Origin: Clostridiaceae bacterium
GTDB taxonomy: Bacteria > Bacillota > Clostridia > Lachnospirales > Lachnospiraceae
DNA: 64,000 nucleotides
Reading direction: 5' to 3'
Assembly (NCBI GenBank): GCA_021200535.1
Contig: JAJQGL010000038.1
Coordinates: 21,366 to 85,365 of the forward strand
Shown here: positions 27,225-36,818 of the stretch, one piece after another
Layout of the letters: every line of letters begins with the position of its first letter
Numbering within the stretch: the stretch's first letter is position 1
Made by a program: the position numbers and the translations under genes
Notes under the pieces: model-generated
Told to the model about the DNA's origin: nothing
Databases searched by the model: none
The model's input: the letters and a program-made list of their open reading frames with translations, nothing else

Positions 27225-28469
27225 CTAGCGTTCCAGCTCATGAATCAGCAGGCCGCTCCGCAGCTTCGGCTCAAACCAGGTTGATTTCGGCGGCATCAGC
27301 ATACCTGCGTCTGCTACATCAAATAATTCACGAATTGATGTCGGATACATGGCAAACGATACTTTCATATCCGTATCCGCCCGTTTTTCCAGCTCAGCAA
27401 GCCCGCGGATGCCGCCGACAAAATCAATCCTGTCATCCGTTCTCGGATCAGCAATGCCAAGTACCGGCTGCAACAGATAATCCTGGAGCAGCGAAACGTC
27501 CAATGACCTGACGGCATCGCGAATCTGTAAAAACTCTTCCGATGCAGTCAGCAAATACCACTCCCGGTCAAGATACATTGTTATCTGCCCCTTTTTCTTC
27601 GGTGCGTCCGCCCACTTTAACCTGCTGACTGTAAAATGCTGCGCCGCCTTCTGCAGAAATTCTTCTTTGGAAAGCCCATTTAAATCGCTGACACAGCGGT
27701 TATAGTCCATAATCATCAGCTGGTCATCCGGAAATAAAACAGATAAAAAGTAATTAAATTCCTCTTCCCCACTGTAATCCGGGTGCGCCTTCCTGCGCAT
27801 CTGGCTCACGCGGACTGCAGACGCTGCCCTGTGGTGCCCGTCCGCAATGTAAATATCATTGATCTGTGCAAAACGGCTCCTGATTTTCCCTACCTCATCC
27901 GCCGCTTCCATCTTCCATATCGTATGGCCAATTCCATCCGGCGCTATAAAATCAAAAAGCGGCTCTGTCGTGCTCCTGACGCGTTCCACCACCTCATTGA
28001 TTTCCCTGTCAGATCGGTAAGCCAAAAAGATCGGTCCTGTCTGCGCGCTCAGTGCATCGACATGGCGAATGCGGTCCTGTTCCTTTTCCGCCCTGGTATT
28101 TTCATGTTTTTTAATTACATTTCCCAGATAATCATCCACACTGGCACACGCCACGATTCCGGTCTGTTCCCGTCCATTCATTGTCAGACGGTAAATATAA
28201 TAACAGTCCGAATCCTCTTTCACAAAGCTTCCGTCTGCTTTCATCTGCTCATAGAGCTGTGCGGCCTTTTCATATACCTTGTCATCATACGGACTGGTTT
28301 CCTCCGGAAGCATGGTTTCTGCACGGTCTATTTTTAAAAAAGAAAGCGGTTCCCTTTCCGTCTCCGCCCTTGCTTCACTGCGGTTATACACATCATACGG
28401 CAGTGCTGCCACCCTGTCTGCTATATCCTGTCTCGGCCTCACTGCAAGAAACGGTTTTATTGTCGCCAT
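27225..28469 (-). CDS. DUF1015 family protein
   Basis: MATIKPFLAVRPRQDIADRVAALPYDVYNRSEAR..., IADGHHRAASAV. Confidence 0.85.
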   Translation of the reverse strand: MATIKPFLAVRPRQDIADRVAALPYDVYNRSEARAETEREPLSFLKIDRAETMLPEETSPYDDKVYEKAAQLYEQMKADGSFVKEDSDCYYIYRLTMNGREQTGIVACASVDDYLGNVIKKHENTRAEKEQDRIRHVDALSAQTGPIFLAYRSDREINEVVERVRSTTEPLFDFIAPDGIGHTIWKMEAADEVGKIRSRFAQINDIYIADGHHRAASAVRVSQMRRKAHPDYSGEEEFNYFLSVLFPDDQLMIMDYNRCVSDLNGLSKEEFLQKAAQHFTVSRLKWADAPKKKGQITMYLDREWYLLTASEEFLQIRDAVRSLDVSLLQDYLLQPVLGIADPRTDDRIDFVGGIRGLAELEKRADTDMKVSFAMYPTSIRELFDVADAGMLMPPKSTWFEPKLRSGLLIHELER

Positions 28470-28716
28470 AATTTTCCTCATTTCTGCGCTGCATCTTATG
28501 TATGTTCTGCATTTGCGTCAGGCAGCGCACAGAGACACAAATATGCGGAATACCAAACGTATTGATGTGATTTCAATACGGAAACTCCAAATCAATTTAC
28601 AGTATAACAGAATTATCAGAAAAAACCTATCCTTTTTTGCTTTGACATGGGTACTTTTTCTTTTCCTTTGGCAGAGTATTTGTTATAATAAAAAAAAGAA
28701 ACGGAGGGATACCGCT

Positions 28717-29895
28717 ATGTTAAAGACAATTATATTCGATATGGACGGCGTTATCATTGACAGCGAACCACAGCATGCAAAGGCTGCCCTGCGCGTATTT
28801 AACCGGCATGGCGCAGATGCAGACTATGACTACTGTGCAAGCTTTATCGGAAGCTCCACAGAAAAATTAACCAGGGATGCCATTTTGCGTTTTCAGCTTC
28901 CCGTATCTCCGGATGCCCTCATAAAAGAAATGAATGCCGAAAAGAAAAAAGTGCTCGGGGAAGAAGGCTATCAGCCGCTGCCGGGTATCATTGACCTGAT
29001 TCGGGAATTATATCAGTCCGGAGTCCGCCTTGCAATCGCTTCCTCTTCATCCATCGCAGAGATCGAAAGCACAGTCAAAGCGCTGGGAATCCGCAAATAT
29101 TTTACAAAATTAATTTCCAGCAGCCATGTCAGGGAACCAAAGCCGGCACCGGATACATTTTTGCTCGCCTTAAAAGAGCTTGGCTGCAGCGCCAGGGAAA
29201 CGGTTGTGGTTGAAGATTCCTGTTTTGGCACGCAGGCTGCAAAGGCTGCCGGAATCGTGTGCGTAGGCTATGTCAACCCGCATTCCGGAAAGCAGGATTT
29301 GTCCGCCGCTGATGTTTTACTGGAATCCTTTGAAACGATTGATTACCGTTTTTTTAAAAATGTACTGCACCGCAGCCTTGGCGAACCAGTTACCATCGCA
29401 AACACCAAGCGCCTGAAAATCCGGGAACTGACGGCAAAAGACATGAAAGACATCTACCAGATCTATCAGAATCCGGAAATCACAAAATATATTCCTGACA
29501 TCGATGATTATCTGGATGTGGAAATGGAAAAGCAAAATGCATACATCCGCAATGTTTATTCCTTTTACGGATATGGTATCTGGGGAGTATTCAGCAAAAC
29601 GACAAAACAGCTGATCGGGCGGTGCGGCATTGAAAACCTGATGGTTGACGGCAAACAGGAGATAACGCTTTCTTATCTTCTGGACAGTAAGCACTGGGGG
29701 TATGGCTATGCATTGGAATGCTGCCGCGCTGTATTGAAATACGCAAAATCCGAATTAGACATTACAAGAGTCGTTGCAGTAATCGACACAGACAACAGCC
29801 GTTCCATCCACACTGCCAAAAATCTTGGCATGATTTTAGAAAAAAATTTCACCTATAAAGGAAGAGACTGCTATCTGTATGCAATCTCTCTCTGA
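28717..29895 (+). CDS. HAD-IA hydrolase fused to GNAT N-acetyltransferase
   Basis: IIFDMDGVIIDSEPQHA / VVVEDSCFGTQAAKAAGI, then GNAT-like LKIRELTAKDMKDIYQIYQNPEI...HWGYGYALECCRAVLKYA. ATG at 28717 after CGGAGGG. Confidence 0.88.
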   Translation: MLKTIIFDMDGVIIDSEPQHAKAALRVFNRHGADADYDYCASFIGSSTEKLTRDAILRFQLPVSPDALIKEMNAEKKKVLGEEGYQPLPGIIDLIRELYQSGVRLAIASSSSIAEIESTVKALGIRKYFTKLISSSHVREPKPAPDTFLLALKELGCSARETVVVEDSCFGTQAAKAAGIVCVGYVNPHSGKQDLSAADVLLESFETIDYRFFKNVLHRSLGEPVTIANTKRLKIRELTAKDMKDIYQIYQNPEITKYIPDIDDYLDVEMEKQNAYIRNVYSFYGYGIWGVFSKTTKQLIGRCGIENLMVDGKQEITLSYLLDSKHWGYGYALECCRAVLKYAKSELDITRVVAVIDTDNSRSIHTAKNLGMILEKNFTYKGRDCYLYAISL

Positions 29896-29981
29896 AACAG
29901 AAACGCATCGGCATTCTCCGGCCCGTTTTTGCTGTACCGGTGCATCGTCCTGCAAAAAACATCTATAGAAAAAAGCCTATT

Positions 29982-30029
29982 AAAAAGACGTCTCAAAAGT
30001 CCGTTGTGACTGGGAGACGTCTTTTTTTT
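29982..30029. terminator. Bidirectional intrinsic terminator
   Basis: AAAAAGACGTCTC...GAGACGTCTTTTTTTT between convergent genes. Confidence 0.88.
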
Positions 30030-30056
30030 AAACCGTTTTTTAACGTTTTTTTGCCC

Positions 30057-30446
30057 TTATTTTTTCTTACTTCCGTCTGTGGCAGAGTTATTTGTGTCGC
30101 TATTATTGTCCGAATCATTGCCGGCAGCGTCATCTACTGCATCCTCTGTACCGTCTACCGCATCATCAATCACGTCGCCTGCGCCGTCTACTGCATCATC
30201 TACACCATCTTCCACATCATCCATAACACTGTCGCCATCGTTTGTATTGTCATTGGTGTCGTCTGTGTTATCCGGTGCTTCCGAAGCATCCTGTGTGTTT
30301 GTCGTATCCTGCGTCGGCTCTGAAGATACCTCTGTATCGTCCGCATTATCTGCACTTCCATTGCTTCCGCAGCCAGCAAACACCATCAGAGATGCACAAA
30401 ACAGCACTGCCAGTAATACATGTTTTTTCTTCAAATCATTCACCAT
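30057..30446 (-). CDS. Asp/Asn-rich low-complexity lipoprotein
   Basis: Signal peptide with lipobox (LMVFAGC), then acidic DDAVDGAGDVIDDAVDGTEDAVDDA repeats. Confidence 0.75.
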   Translation of the reverse strand: MVNDLKKKHVLLAVLFCASLMVFAGCGSNGSADNADDTEVSSEPTQDTTNTQDASEAPDNTDDTNDNTNDGDSVMDDVEDGVDDAVDGAGDVIDDAVDGTEDAVDDAAGNDSDNNSDTNNSATDGSKKK

Positions 30447-30508
30447 ACCTTTCCTTTTAAATTATGCGATAGTAGTATGGCTATTCTCTGAAAAAAATAT
30501 TCGATACT

Positions 30509-31876
30509 TTAATCTTCTTTTGGAAAGTCTCTATGCTCACCAACATATTTATACGCCGGACGGATAATTTTTCCTTTATTGACAAGTTCTTCCAATCGAT
30601 GCGCACTCCAGCCGGAGATACGGGAAATGGCAAACAACGGTGTAAAAAGTTCTTCCGGAATCCCTAACATGGAATAAATAAATCCACTGTAAAAATCTAC
30701 ATTGGCACAAATTGGTTTCATCACATGGGAGCGATGCATCAAAAGATCCGCAGCTTCCTCTTCCACCAAAAGATAAAATGCATAATCATCTTCTCTTCCC
30801 TTTGCCTTTGCAAGCTTTTCTGCATACCCTTTTAAAATAACCTCGCGCGGGTCAGAAAGTGTGTATACCGCATGCCCCATACCATAAATAAGGCCAAGGC
30901 CATCAAAAGCTTCGCGGTTTAAAATCTTTTGCAGATAAGCCCTCACATGCTCTCTGTCCGAAGGATCGCCGCAGTTTTCTTTCATATCCCGCATCATCTG
31001 CAGCACCTTTAAATTGGCGCCGCCATGTCTCGGGCCTTTCAGCGATGCAATGGATGCAGCAACGGCAGAATACGTATCGGTACCGGACGACGTCACAACA
31101 TGATTGGTAAAGGTAGAATTGTTTCCGCCGCCATGCTCCGCATGAAGCACAAGCGCCGCATCTAACACCCTTGCCTCCAGTTTGGTAAATTCGCCGTCCG
31201 GCCGGAGCATATGTAAAATATTTTCCGCCGTCGAATATTCGTTTTTGGTCGGCTTAATAACCAGACTGGCAAAATCATGAAAATGGCGGTATGCATAAAA
31301 ACTGTATACTGCTATCATCGGCAGCTTAGACACCAGCTGCAGCGACTGGCGCAGCACATTTGACACAGAGATATCATCCGGATTGGCGTCATAGGAATAC
31401 AGTGTCAACACACTTTTTTGCAATGCGTTCATTAGATTGGCACTGGGCGCTTTCATAATGACGTCACGGACAAACTGACCCGACAGCTCCTGTAAGCTGC
31501 AGATAATATCCGAAAATGTCTTAAGCTGTTCCCTGTCAGGCAGCATGCCAAACAGCAGCAGATACGTCGCCTGCTCAAAGGAATAACGCTTATCAATATC
31601 TGTGCCCACTAAATCCTTTACATCATAGCCCTGATAGTAAAGCCTTCCCTGTGCAGGCTCTTTCACACCCTCAACAATATTATAGGCGCATACATCGGAA
31701 ATCTCCGTCAGACCTGTCAGCACACCGCTTCCGTTACTGTCACGCAGTCCCCGTTTTACATCATATTCCTGATATAAATTTAAATCGATTGCCCCAGACT
31801 TCATGCAATTTTCTACAAGCTCATCAAATCTGCTGTCAAGTTTATCATTCAATGCCATCATAGAATACGTTTTCAT
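30509..31876 (-). CDS. gltA: Citrate synthase
   Basis: MKTYSMMALNDKLDSRFDELV..., ALVLHAEHGGGNNSTFTNHVVTSSGTDTYSAVAASIASLKGPRHGGAN, GMGHAVYTLSDPR. Start 31876. Confidence 0.93.
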   Translation of the reverse strand: MKTYSMMALNDKLDSRFDELVENCMKSGAIDLNLYQEYDVKRGLRDSNGSGVLTGLTEISDVCAYNIVEGVKEPAQGRLYYQGYDVKDLVGTDIDKRYSFEQATYLLLFGMLPDREQLKTFSDIICSLQELSGQFVRDVIMKAPSANLMNALQKSVLTLYSYDANPDDISVSNVLRQSLQLVSKLPMIAVYSFYAYRHFHDFASLVIKPTKNEYSTAENILHMLRPDGEFTKLEARVLDAALVLHAEHGGGNNSTFTNHVVTSSGTDTYSAVAASIASLKGPRHGGANLKVLQMMRDMKENCGDPSDREHVRAYLQKILNREAFDGLGLIYGMGHAVYTLSDPREVILKGYAEKLAKAKGREDDYAFYLLVEEEAADLLMHRSHVMKPICANVDFYSGFIYSMLGIPEELFTPLFAISRISGWSAHRLEELVNKGKIIRPAYKYVGEHRDFPKED

Positions 31877-31942
31877 AACTGCTTCCTCCTTTGATGCTTC
31901 TTCTATCCCGGTCCGGCAAAATACCATACTCGCACACCAAAA

Positions 31943-31960
31943 TTGTATACATGTATACAA
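31943..31960. promoter_or_regulatory. Perfect 18-bp palindrome upstream of citrate synthase
   Basis: TTGTATACATGTATACAA. Confidence 0.75.
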
Positions 31961-32083
31961 CGTGCAAATAACCTAATACTATCTTATAGACTACATTAAA
32001 ATCCGGATAGTGTCAAGCTTTCGGACGCTTTGCGCACGCTTTTGCGGAAGAGAACAGGCAATCGTACATTGAATACAAAGTAT

Positions 32084-32941
32084 TTAGGAAGCAGTCTGTA
32101 TACGATATTCCAGATGAAGCTTGTCTGTCAGCAGTGCCAAAAATTCAGAGTTGGTCGGCTTTCCCTTTTCTGCACTGACTGTATTTCCAAAAATTTCCTC
32201 CAGCACTTCCAGATTGCCTCTCCTCCAGGCCACTTCAATGGCATGGCGTATTGTTCTCTCAACGCTGCTTGAATTTGTTTTATATTTCTGTGCAATCGAA
32301 GGATATAAAAATTTGGTTATGTAATGCAGCATGTTTCTGTCGTGAAACGCCATGATAATTCCTTCCCTGATATATTGATACCCTTTGATATGCGCCGGTA
32401 TTCCGATTTCAAGTAAAATATTGGTGATATCTTTTTCCAGATCGCCCGAAAAAAGATAGCCGTCCTTTTCTGAAATTCCCCGGTGTCCGGACGGCATCTC
32501 CGGCACTGCGGCAGCATCCTTTGGCACTTCACTGACCGGAAAAGTCCGGGCGGACGCTTCGTGCTGTACAAGCTGAATCATCCGTTTCATCAGCATTGCA
32601 TTGGATACCGGCTTCATCATGTAGTAATCCGCGCCTGCCTGAATCGCCTCATCCACCAGATTTTCCATTCTCAGGGCTGTCTCAATGATAAAAATCGGTT
32701 TGCGTTCCAGCGAATGAACCGCATTAATTTCCTCTAAAATGCCAATGCCGTCAATTCCGGGTAAAATCATATCCAAAACAACCACATCCGGCTTTTCCAG
32801 CCGAATGGCCTCTAACGCCTTGCTTCCATTTCCCGTGGACAAAATAACGTTCATGCCCATTTCCCGCATTGTCTTTTCCTTGCTCTCCCGATCGTGCAGA
32901 TTATTATCTGCAATAATGACACGTATTGTTTTTTGATTCAT
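32084..32941 (-). CDS. spo0A: Spo0A-family response regulator
   Basis: Receiver ([13 protein letters not shown]) plus Spo0A DNA-binding domain: [24 protein letters not shown]...[46 protein letters not shown]. Confidence 0.92.
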   Translation of the reverse strand: MNQKTIRVIIADNNLHDRESKEKTMREMGMNVILSTGNGSKALEAIRLEKPDVVVLDMILPGIDGIGILEEINAVHSLERKPIFIIETALRMENLVDEAIQAGADYYMMKPVSNAMLMKRMIQLVQHEASARTFPVSEVPKDAAAVPEMPSGHRGISEKDGYLFSGDLEKDITNILLEIGIPAHIKGYQYIREGIIMAFHDRNMLHYITKFLYPSIAQKYKTNSSSVERTIRHAIEVAWRRGNLEVLEEIFGNTVSAEKGKPTNSEFLALLTDKLHLEYRIQTAS

Positions 32942-33147
32942 AGCTACCTCCTTTACAGGCCACACTCTGCCTGCTTTTGCATTTTTACCCTGTTTTTAGC
33001 CATAATATGACAGCAATTCCTTCTTTCAGATTGTAACCAGCACAAAATCCGTAAGAATTTCACAGGTTTTGTCTTTTCTTGAACCATTATAGTAAACACA
33101 TCTGAACAGCAAAGGAATCCAAAAGGAATGCAAATGGAATTTGATTC

Positions 33148-33201
33148 CAAAAAAACAGCACCTCTTCGCCGGGCATCTCTCCCGGAACAAAGAAGTGCTG
33201 T
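33148..33201 (-). terminator. Intrinsic terminator downstream of response regulator 33235-34026
   Basis: Minus strand ACAGCACTTCTT...CCGGG/CCCGG...AAGAGGTGCTGTTTTTTT. Confidence 0.85.
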
Positions 33202-33234
33202 CTGCACTTTTTTGATTTGCTCCCACCTGTAAGC

Positions 33235-34026
33235 CTATACCATATATTTTGTCAGCTGTGCCATCCTTTCTTCCGCCCAGCTGTAATCTACCATATATTC
33301 CCCGACAAAATTCCGTTTTGCGGCATTGTCGTTTTGAAGAAGTGCATATAAATCACACTGAAATGTTTCGGTGTCTACACTCCGCACACCCCGCGATGCA
33401 ATGACCATATCCTGCGCATTGTACTCTTTCAGTTCCTTTACAAGCCCTCTTGTCACCTTACTGCACAGATTCTGCGTCGCCTCATCATTTGGGCGGTCCT
33501 CCCACAGCGTGCAGATCGCCTGATCTGTATTTACCGTGCCGCCCTGCCTGTCGACAAGAAGCGCCAAAAGCTCTTTTGCCTTTCCGCTTCGGAATAAAAT
33601 CGGTTTGCCATCTACAAACACATCAAAATGACCAAATGTCTTTACAAAAATCCGTTTGCGCCTCCTTTTCGATAAAAGCCTTGCCGTTTCCACGGAGTAT
33701 ATCAGCTCTTCGGAGGAATACGGCTTCAACAGATACGCCGCCGCATGCAGCCGGATTGCCTGCATCGCATATGCCTCATAAGCCGTGATATAGACAAGCA
33801 GAATATCCGGAAACAGGGCGGTTAGCATCCTTCCTAGCAAAATGCCATTCATGCCGTTCATTTCAATGTCTAATACAGCCAGCTCCACCGGATGATCCTG
33901 TACATAATCCAGCGCCTCCTCTGCGCTGTAAAAAGCACCCAAAAGCTCAATATCCGGTATTTTTTCTGCTTCATAGGCAAAAAGCGCGATGGCAGCCTGC
34001 TCATCATCCACCAAAATTGTTTTCAC
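33235..34026 (-). CDS. Response regulator with SARP-like winged-helix output domain
   Basis: TILVDDEQAAIALFAYE, LAVLDIEMNGMNG, LLKPYSSEEL; output FVKTFGHFDVFVDGKPILFRSGKAKELLALLVDRQGG. GTG start at 34026 after GGGAGG. Confidence 0.82.
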   Translation of the reverse strand: MKTILVDDEQAAIALFAYEAEKIPDIELLGAFYSAEEALDYVQDHPVELAVLDIEMNGMNGILLGRMLTALFPDILLVYITAYEAYAMQAIRLHAAAYLLKPYSSEELIYSVETARLLSKRRRKRIFVKTFGHFDVFVDGKPILFRSGKAKELLALLVDRQGGTVNTDQAICTLWEDRPNDEATQNLCSKVTRGLVKELKEYNAQDMVIASRGVRSVDTETFQCDLYALLQNDNAAKRNFVGEYMVDYSWAEERMAQLTKYMV

Positions 34027-34651
34027 AAAAAACCTCCCTGCTTCTTCCCGCTTTTCCCCATTCCCTTTCTGCATAGCGCACGGCCGGAAGGGTAATCATG
34101 ACATCCGTTCCAATCTGCAGTCCGCTTTCCAGGCGGACTGAACCATCTTCCTTTTTCAGCTGTTCTGCCATCTTCCCCGATATTCCATCTGCCGAAAGCA
34201 GGCAGGCGGACTGTTCTTTTGACATTCCCATGCCATTGTCGCTAATCGTAATGCTGCACCATTCCCCGTCCCGTGATACCCTCACAAGAATAATCCCTCC
34301 GGCCTTTCTTTGCAGGACACCATGATGAATGGCATTATGTAAAATTTCTTTTAACCAGAACGGCTGAATCATAAAATCTGTCGTCTCAATCTGGTATTTA
34401 ATCGAAATATGCGTAAATCTCGCTTCCTCCAGAGAAGCATAATCTTTTAAAAAGCGCAATGCCTTTACTCCCGGAATCCGGTCCTGCGGAGAATATTGTT
34501 TTAACACAAACCGCAGATATCCCGCCATTTCATCCATCAGTTCAGCCGTATTATCCATACCCAAAAGCACTGCGCTTTTTGCTGTATTAATCACATTAAA
34601 CAAAAAATGCGGACTAACCTGCTGAAGCGAAATCAGTTCTCTCCCATCCAT
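34004..34651 (-). CDS. LytS-type histidine kinase without sensory domain
   Basis: SLQQVSPHFLFNVINT, LKEILHNAIHHGV, ISDNGMGMS. ORF extends to 34750, overlapping the upstream REC gene; ATG at 34651 follows the REC stop. Confidence 0.75.
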   Translation of the reverse strand: MDGRELISLQQVSPHFLFNVINTAKSAVLLGMDNTAELMDEMAGYLRFVLKQYSPQDRIPGVKALRFLKDYASLEEARFTHISIKYQIETTDFMIQPFWLKEILHNAIHHGVLQRKAGGIILVRVSRDGEWCSITISDNGMGMSKEQSACLLSADGISGKMAEQLKKEDGSVRLESGLQIGTDVMITLPAVRYAEREWGKAGRSREVFCENNFGG

Positions 34652-34652
34652 C

Positions 34653-35105
34653 TCATACTGCAGTATTCCCACCCCCTGTACTAACATTAAAAATTTCATG
34701 CATCTGCTGAAATAACTCGCTGTATAAAAATGGTTTTTCAAAATACCCATTCATCCCGGCGCGCATCACATCCTGGTAAAAATATTCCAAAACATACGCT
34801 GACGCCGCATAAACCGGAACACTGATACTGTCTCTCCGATGCGCATTCCGAATCGCCCGCGCTGTATCACAGCCATTCATGTCATGCATGCTGATATCCA
34901 ATAAAATAAACTGGTATTCATATTCCGCAGAGGCATAATAACGCTCCAGCGCCTGTTTCCCGCCGCTGACTGCATCCACAGAAAGACCGTATCTTTGCAA
35001 AATCCATCGAACTGCCTTTCGGTTAAGGTCATCATCATCGGCAAGCAGAACCCGCTCCCCGTGAAAATGTTCTATCTTCTTAAGCCTTTTCATTTCTTCT
35101 GTCAT
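34653..35105 (-). CDS. Stand-alone response regulator receiver protein
   Basis: VLLADDDDLNRKAVRWILQRYG, FILLDISMHDMNG, YFEKPF. Confidence 0.85.
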   Translation of the reverse strand: MTEEMKRLKKIEHFHGERVLLADDDDLNRKAVRWILQRYGLSVDAVSGGKQALERYYASAEYEYQFILLDISMHDMNGCDTARAIRNAHRRDSISVPVYAASAYVLEYFYQDVMRAGMNGYFEKPFLYSELFQQMHEIFNVSTGGGNTAV

Positions 35106-35406
35106 ATGATATACTCACCTCTGGCAACTGTTTTTCCTTTACAGCAGAATTGCCGTATTTAAAAAGGATATTTTCTCAAAAAAAGTCTTATACTACAATA
35201 GTATTCTTCCCAAAAATACGTGTCAACCATTTATCAGACAAATTGCTGACACATTCCGACACCGATCATTACTTGATTCGGCGTCTCGTCAAAATAGCAG
35301 AAAAACCGACTTTCCTGTATATGGCATCGGATACTATTGGTGTAGTACAACGAACAATTTTTATTCGGAATACTTAGTATAAACTGACACAGAAATGGAG
35401 GTCACT

Positions 35407-36798
35407 ATGCAGTCAACCCATATCAAAACACTCTATAAAAATACTGCGAGCTGGATCAGAAAAGAGGTCACTGTCTGCGGCTGGGTCCGCAGCATCAGGG
35501 ACTCAAAAACATTTGGATTTATCTCTCTGCACGACGGCACCTGTTTTCAGCCTGTCCAGATTGTATTTGACGATACACTTGCCAATTTCCGTGAAATCAG
35601 CAGGCTCAATGTCAGCGCTGCCCTGATCGTCACAGGAACGCTGGTAGAAACACCGCAGGCAAAACAGCCGTTTGAAATCCAGGCGCAGGAAATTCAGATC
35701 GAAGGTACATCTGCTCCGGACTATCCACTGCAGAAGAAACGGCATACACTGGAATACCTCAGAACCATTCCCCATCTCCGCGCAAGGACAAATACTTTTC
35801 AGGCTGTATTCCGCGTGCGCTCTCTGATTGCGTATGCCATCCACCAGTTTTTTCAGGAACGGGATTTTGTCTATGTACACACACCGATTATTACCGGAAG
35901 TGACTGCGAGGGCGCCGGTGAAATGTTTCAGGTCACAACGCTCGACCCGGCGAACCTGCCAAAATGCCCGGACGGAAGGATAGATTATTCCCATGATTTT
36001 TTCGGCAGGGACGTTAAGCTTACTGTAAGCGGGCAGCTAAACGGCGAAACCTATGCGATGGCGTTCCAAAATATTTACACATTTGGGCCGACCTTCCGCG
36101 CAGAAAATTCCAATACGCCGCGACACGCCGCAGAATTTTGGATGATTGAGCCGGAAATGGCATTTGCTGACCTTGCAGACGATATGATGCTGGCGGAGGC
36201 GCTTCTAAAATATATTATTTCCTATGTGACAGAACATGCCCCGGAAGAGATGGCTTTTTTCAACCAGTTTATCGATCAGGGTCTTTCCGAGCGCCTGCAC
36301 AACGTGGTAAGCTCTGATTTCGGCCATATCACCTACACAGACGCTGTTAAGCTTCTGGAAAAAGAAAACGGCCGTTTTCAGTATAAAGTAAGCTGGGGAT
36401 GTGATCTGCAGACAGAGCATGAACGCTTTCTGACAGAAGAAGTTTTCAAACGCCCTGTCTTTGTGACCGATTATCCAAAAGAGATCAAGGCATTTTATAT
36501 GAAATTAAATGACGACGGCAAAACGGTTGCCGCTATGGACTGCCTGGTTCCCGGCATTGGTGAAATCATTGGCGGAAGCCAGCGCGAGGATGACTACAGC
36601 ACACTGCTTGGCCGAATGGATGAAACCGGACTTAAGCGTGAGGATTATCAATTCTATACAGACCTGCGCCGCTATGGATCAGCCCGGCACGCCGGCTTTG
36701 GTCTTGGCTTCGAGCGCTGTGTAATGTACCTGACCGGCATTACAAACATCCGCGATGTCCTTCCATTTCCCCGTACAGTTGGAAACTGCACCCTGTAA
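35407..36798 (+). CDS. asnS: Asparagine--tRNA ligase
   Basis: Class II aa[75 protein letters not shown] before ATG 35407. Confidence 0.94.
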   Translation: MQSTHIKTLYKNTASWIRKEVTVCGWVRSIRDSKTFGFISLHDGTCFQPVQIVFDDTLANFREISRLNVSAALIVTGTLVETPQAKQPFEIQAQEIQIEGTSAPDYPLQKKRHTLEYLRTIPHLRARTNTFQAVFRVRSLIAYAIHQFFQERDFVYVHTPIITGSDCEGAGEMFQVTTLDPANLPKCPDGRIDYSHDFFGRDVKLTVSGQLNGETYAMAFQNIYTFGPTFRAENSNTPRHAAEFWMIEPEMAFADLADDMMLAEALLKYIISYVTEHAPEEMAFFNQFIDQGLSERLHNVVSSDFGHITYTDAVKLLEKENGRFQYKVSWGCDLQTEHERFLTEEVFKRPVFVTDYPKEIKAFYMKLNDDGKTVAAMDCLVPGIGEIIGGSQREDDYSTLLGRMDETGLKREDYQFYTDLRRYGSARHAGFGLGFERCVMYLTGITNIRDVLPFPRTVGNCTL

Positions 36799-36818
36799 AG
36801 ACACAAGCGCCAAACAGC

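Noticed and set aside
35150-35377. 75-aa ORF upstream of asnS
   Set aside because: No SD, no family, lies in the divergent intergenic region; likely chance.
35106-35406. Possible T-box upstream of asnS (and of leuS, aspS)
   Set aside because: No T-box core (TGGNACCGCG-like) or antiterminator seen; leuS leader is too short.
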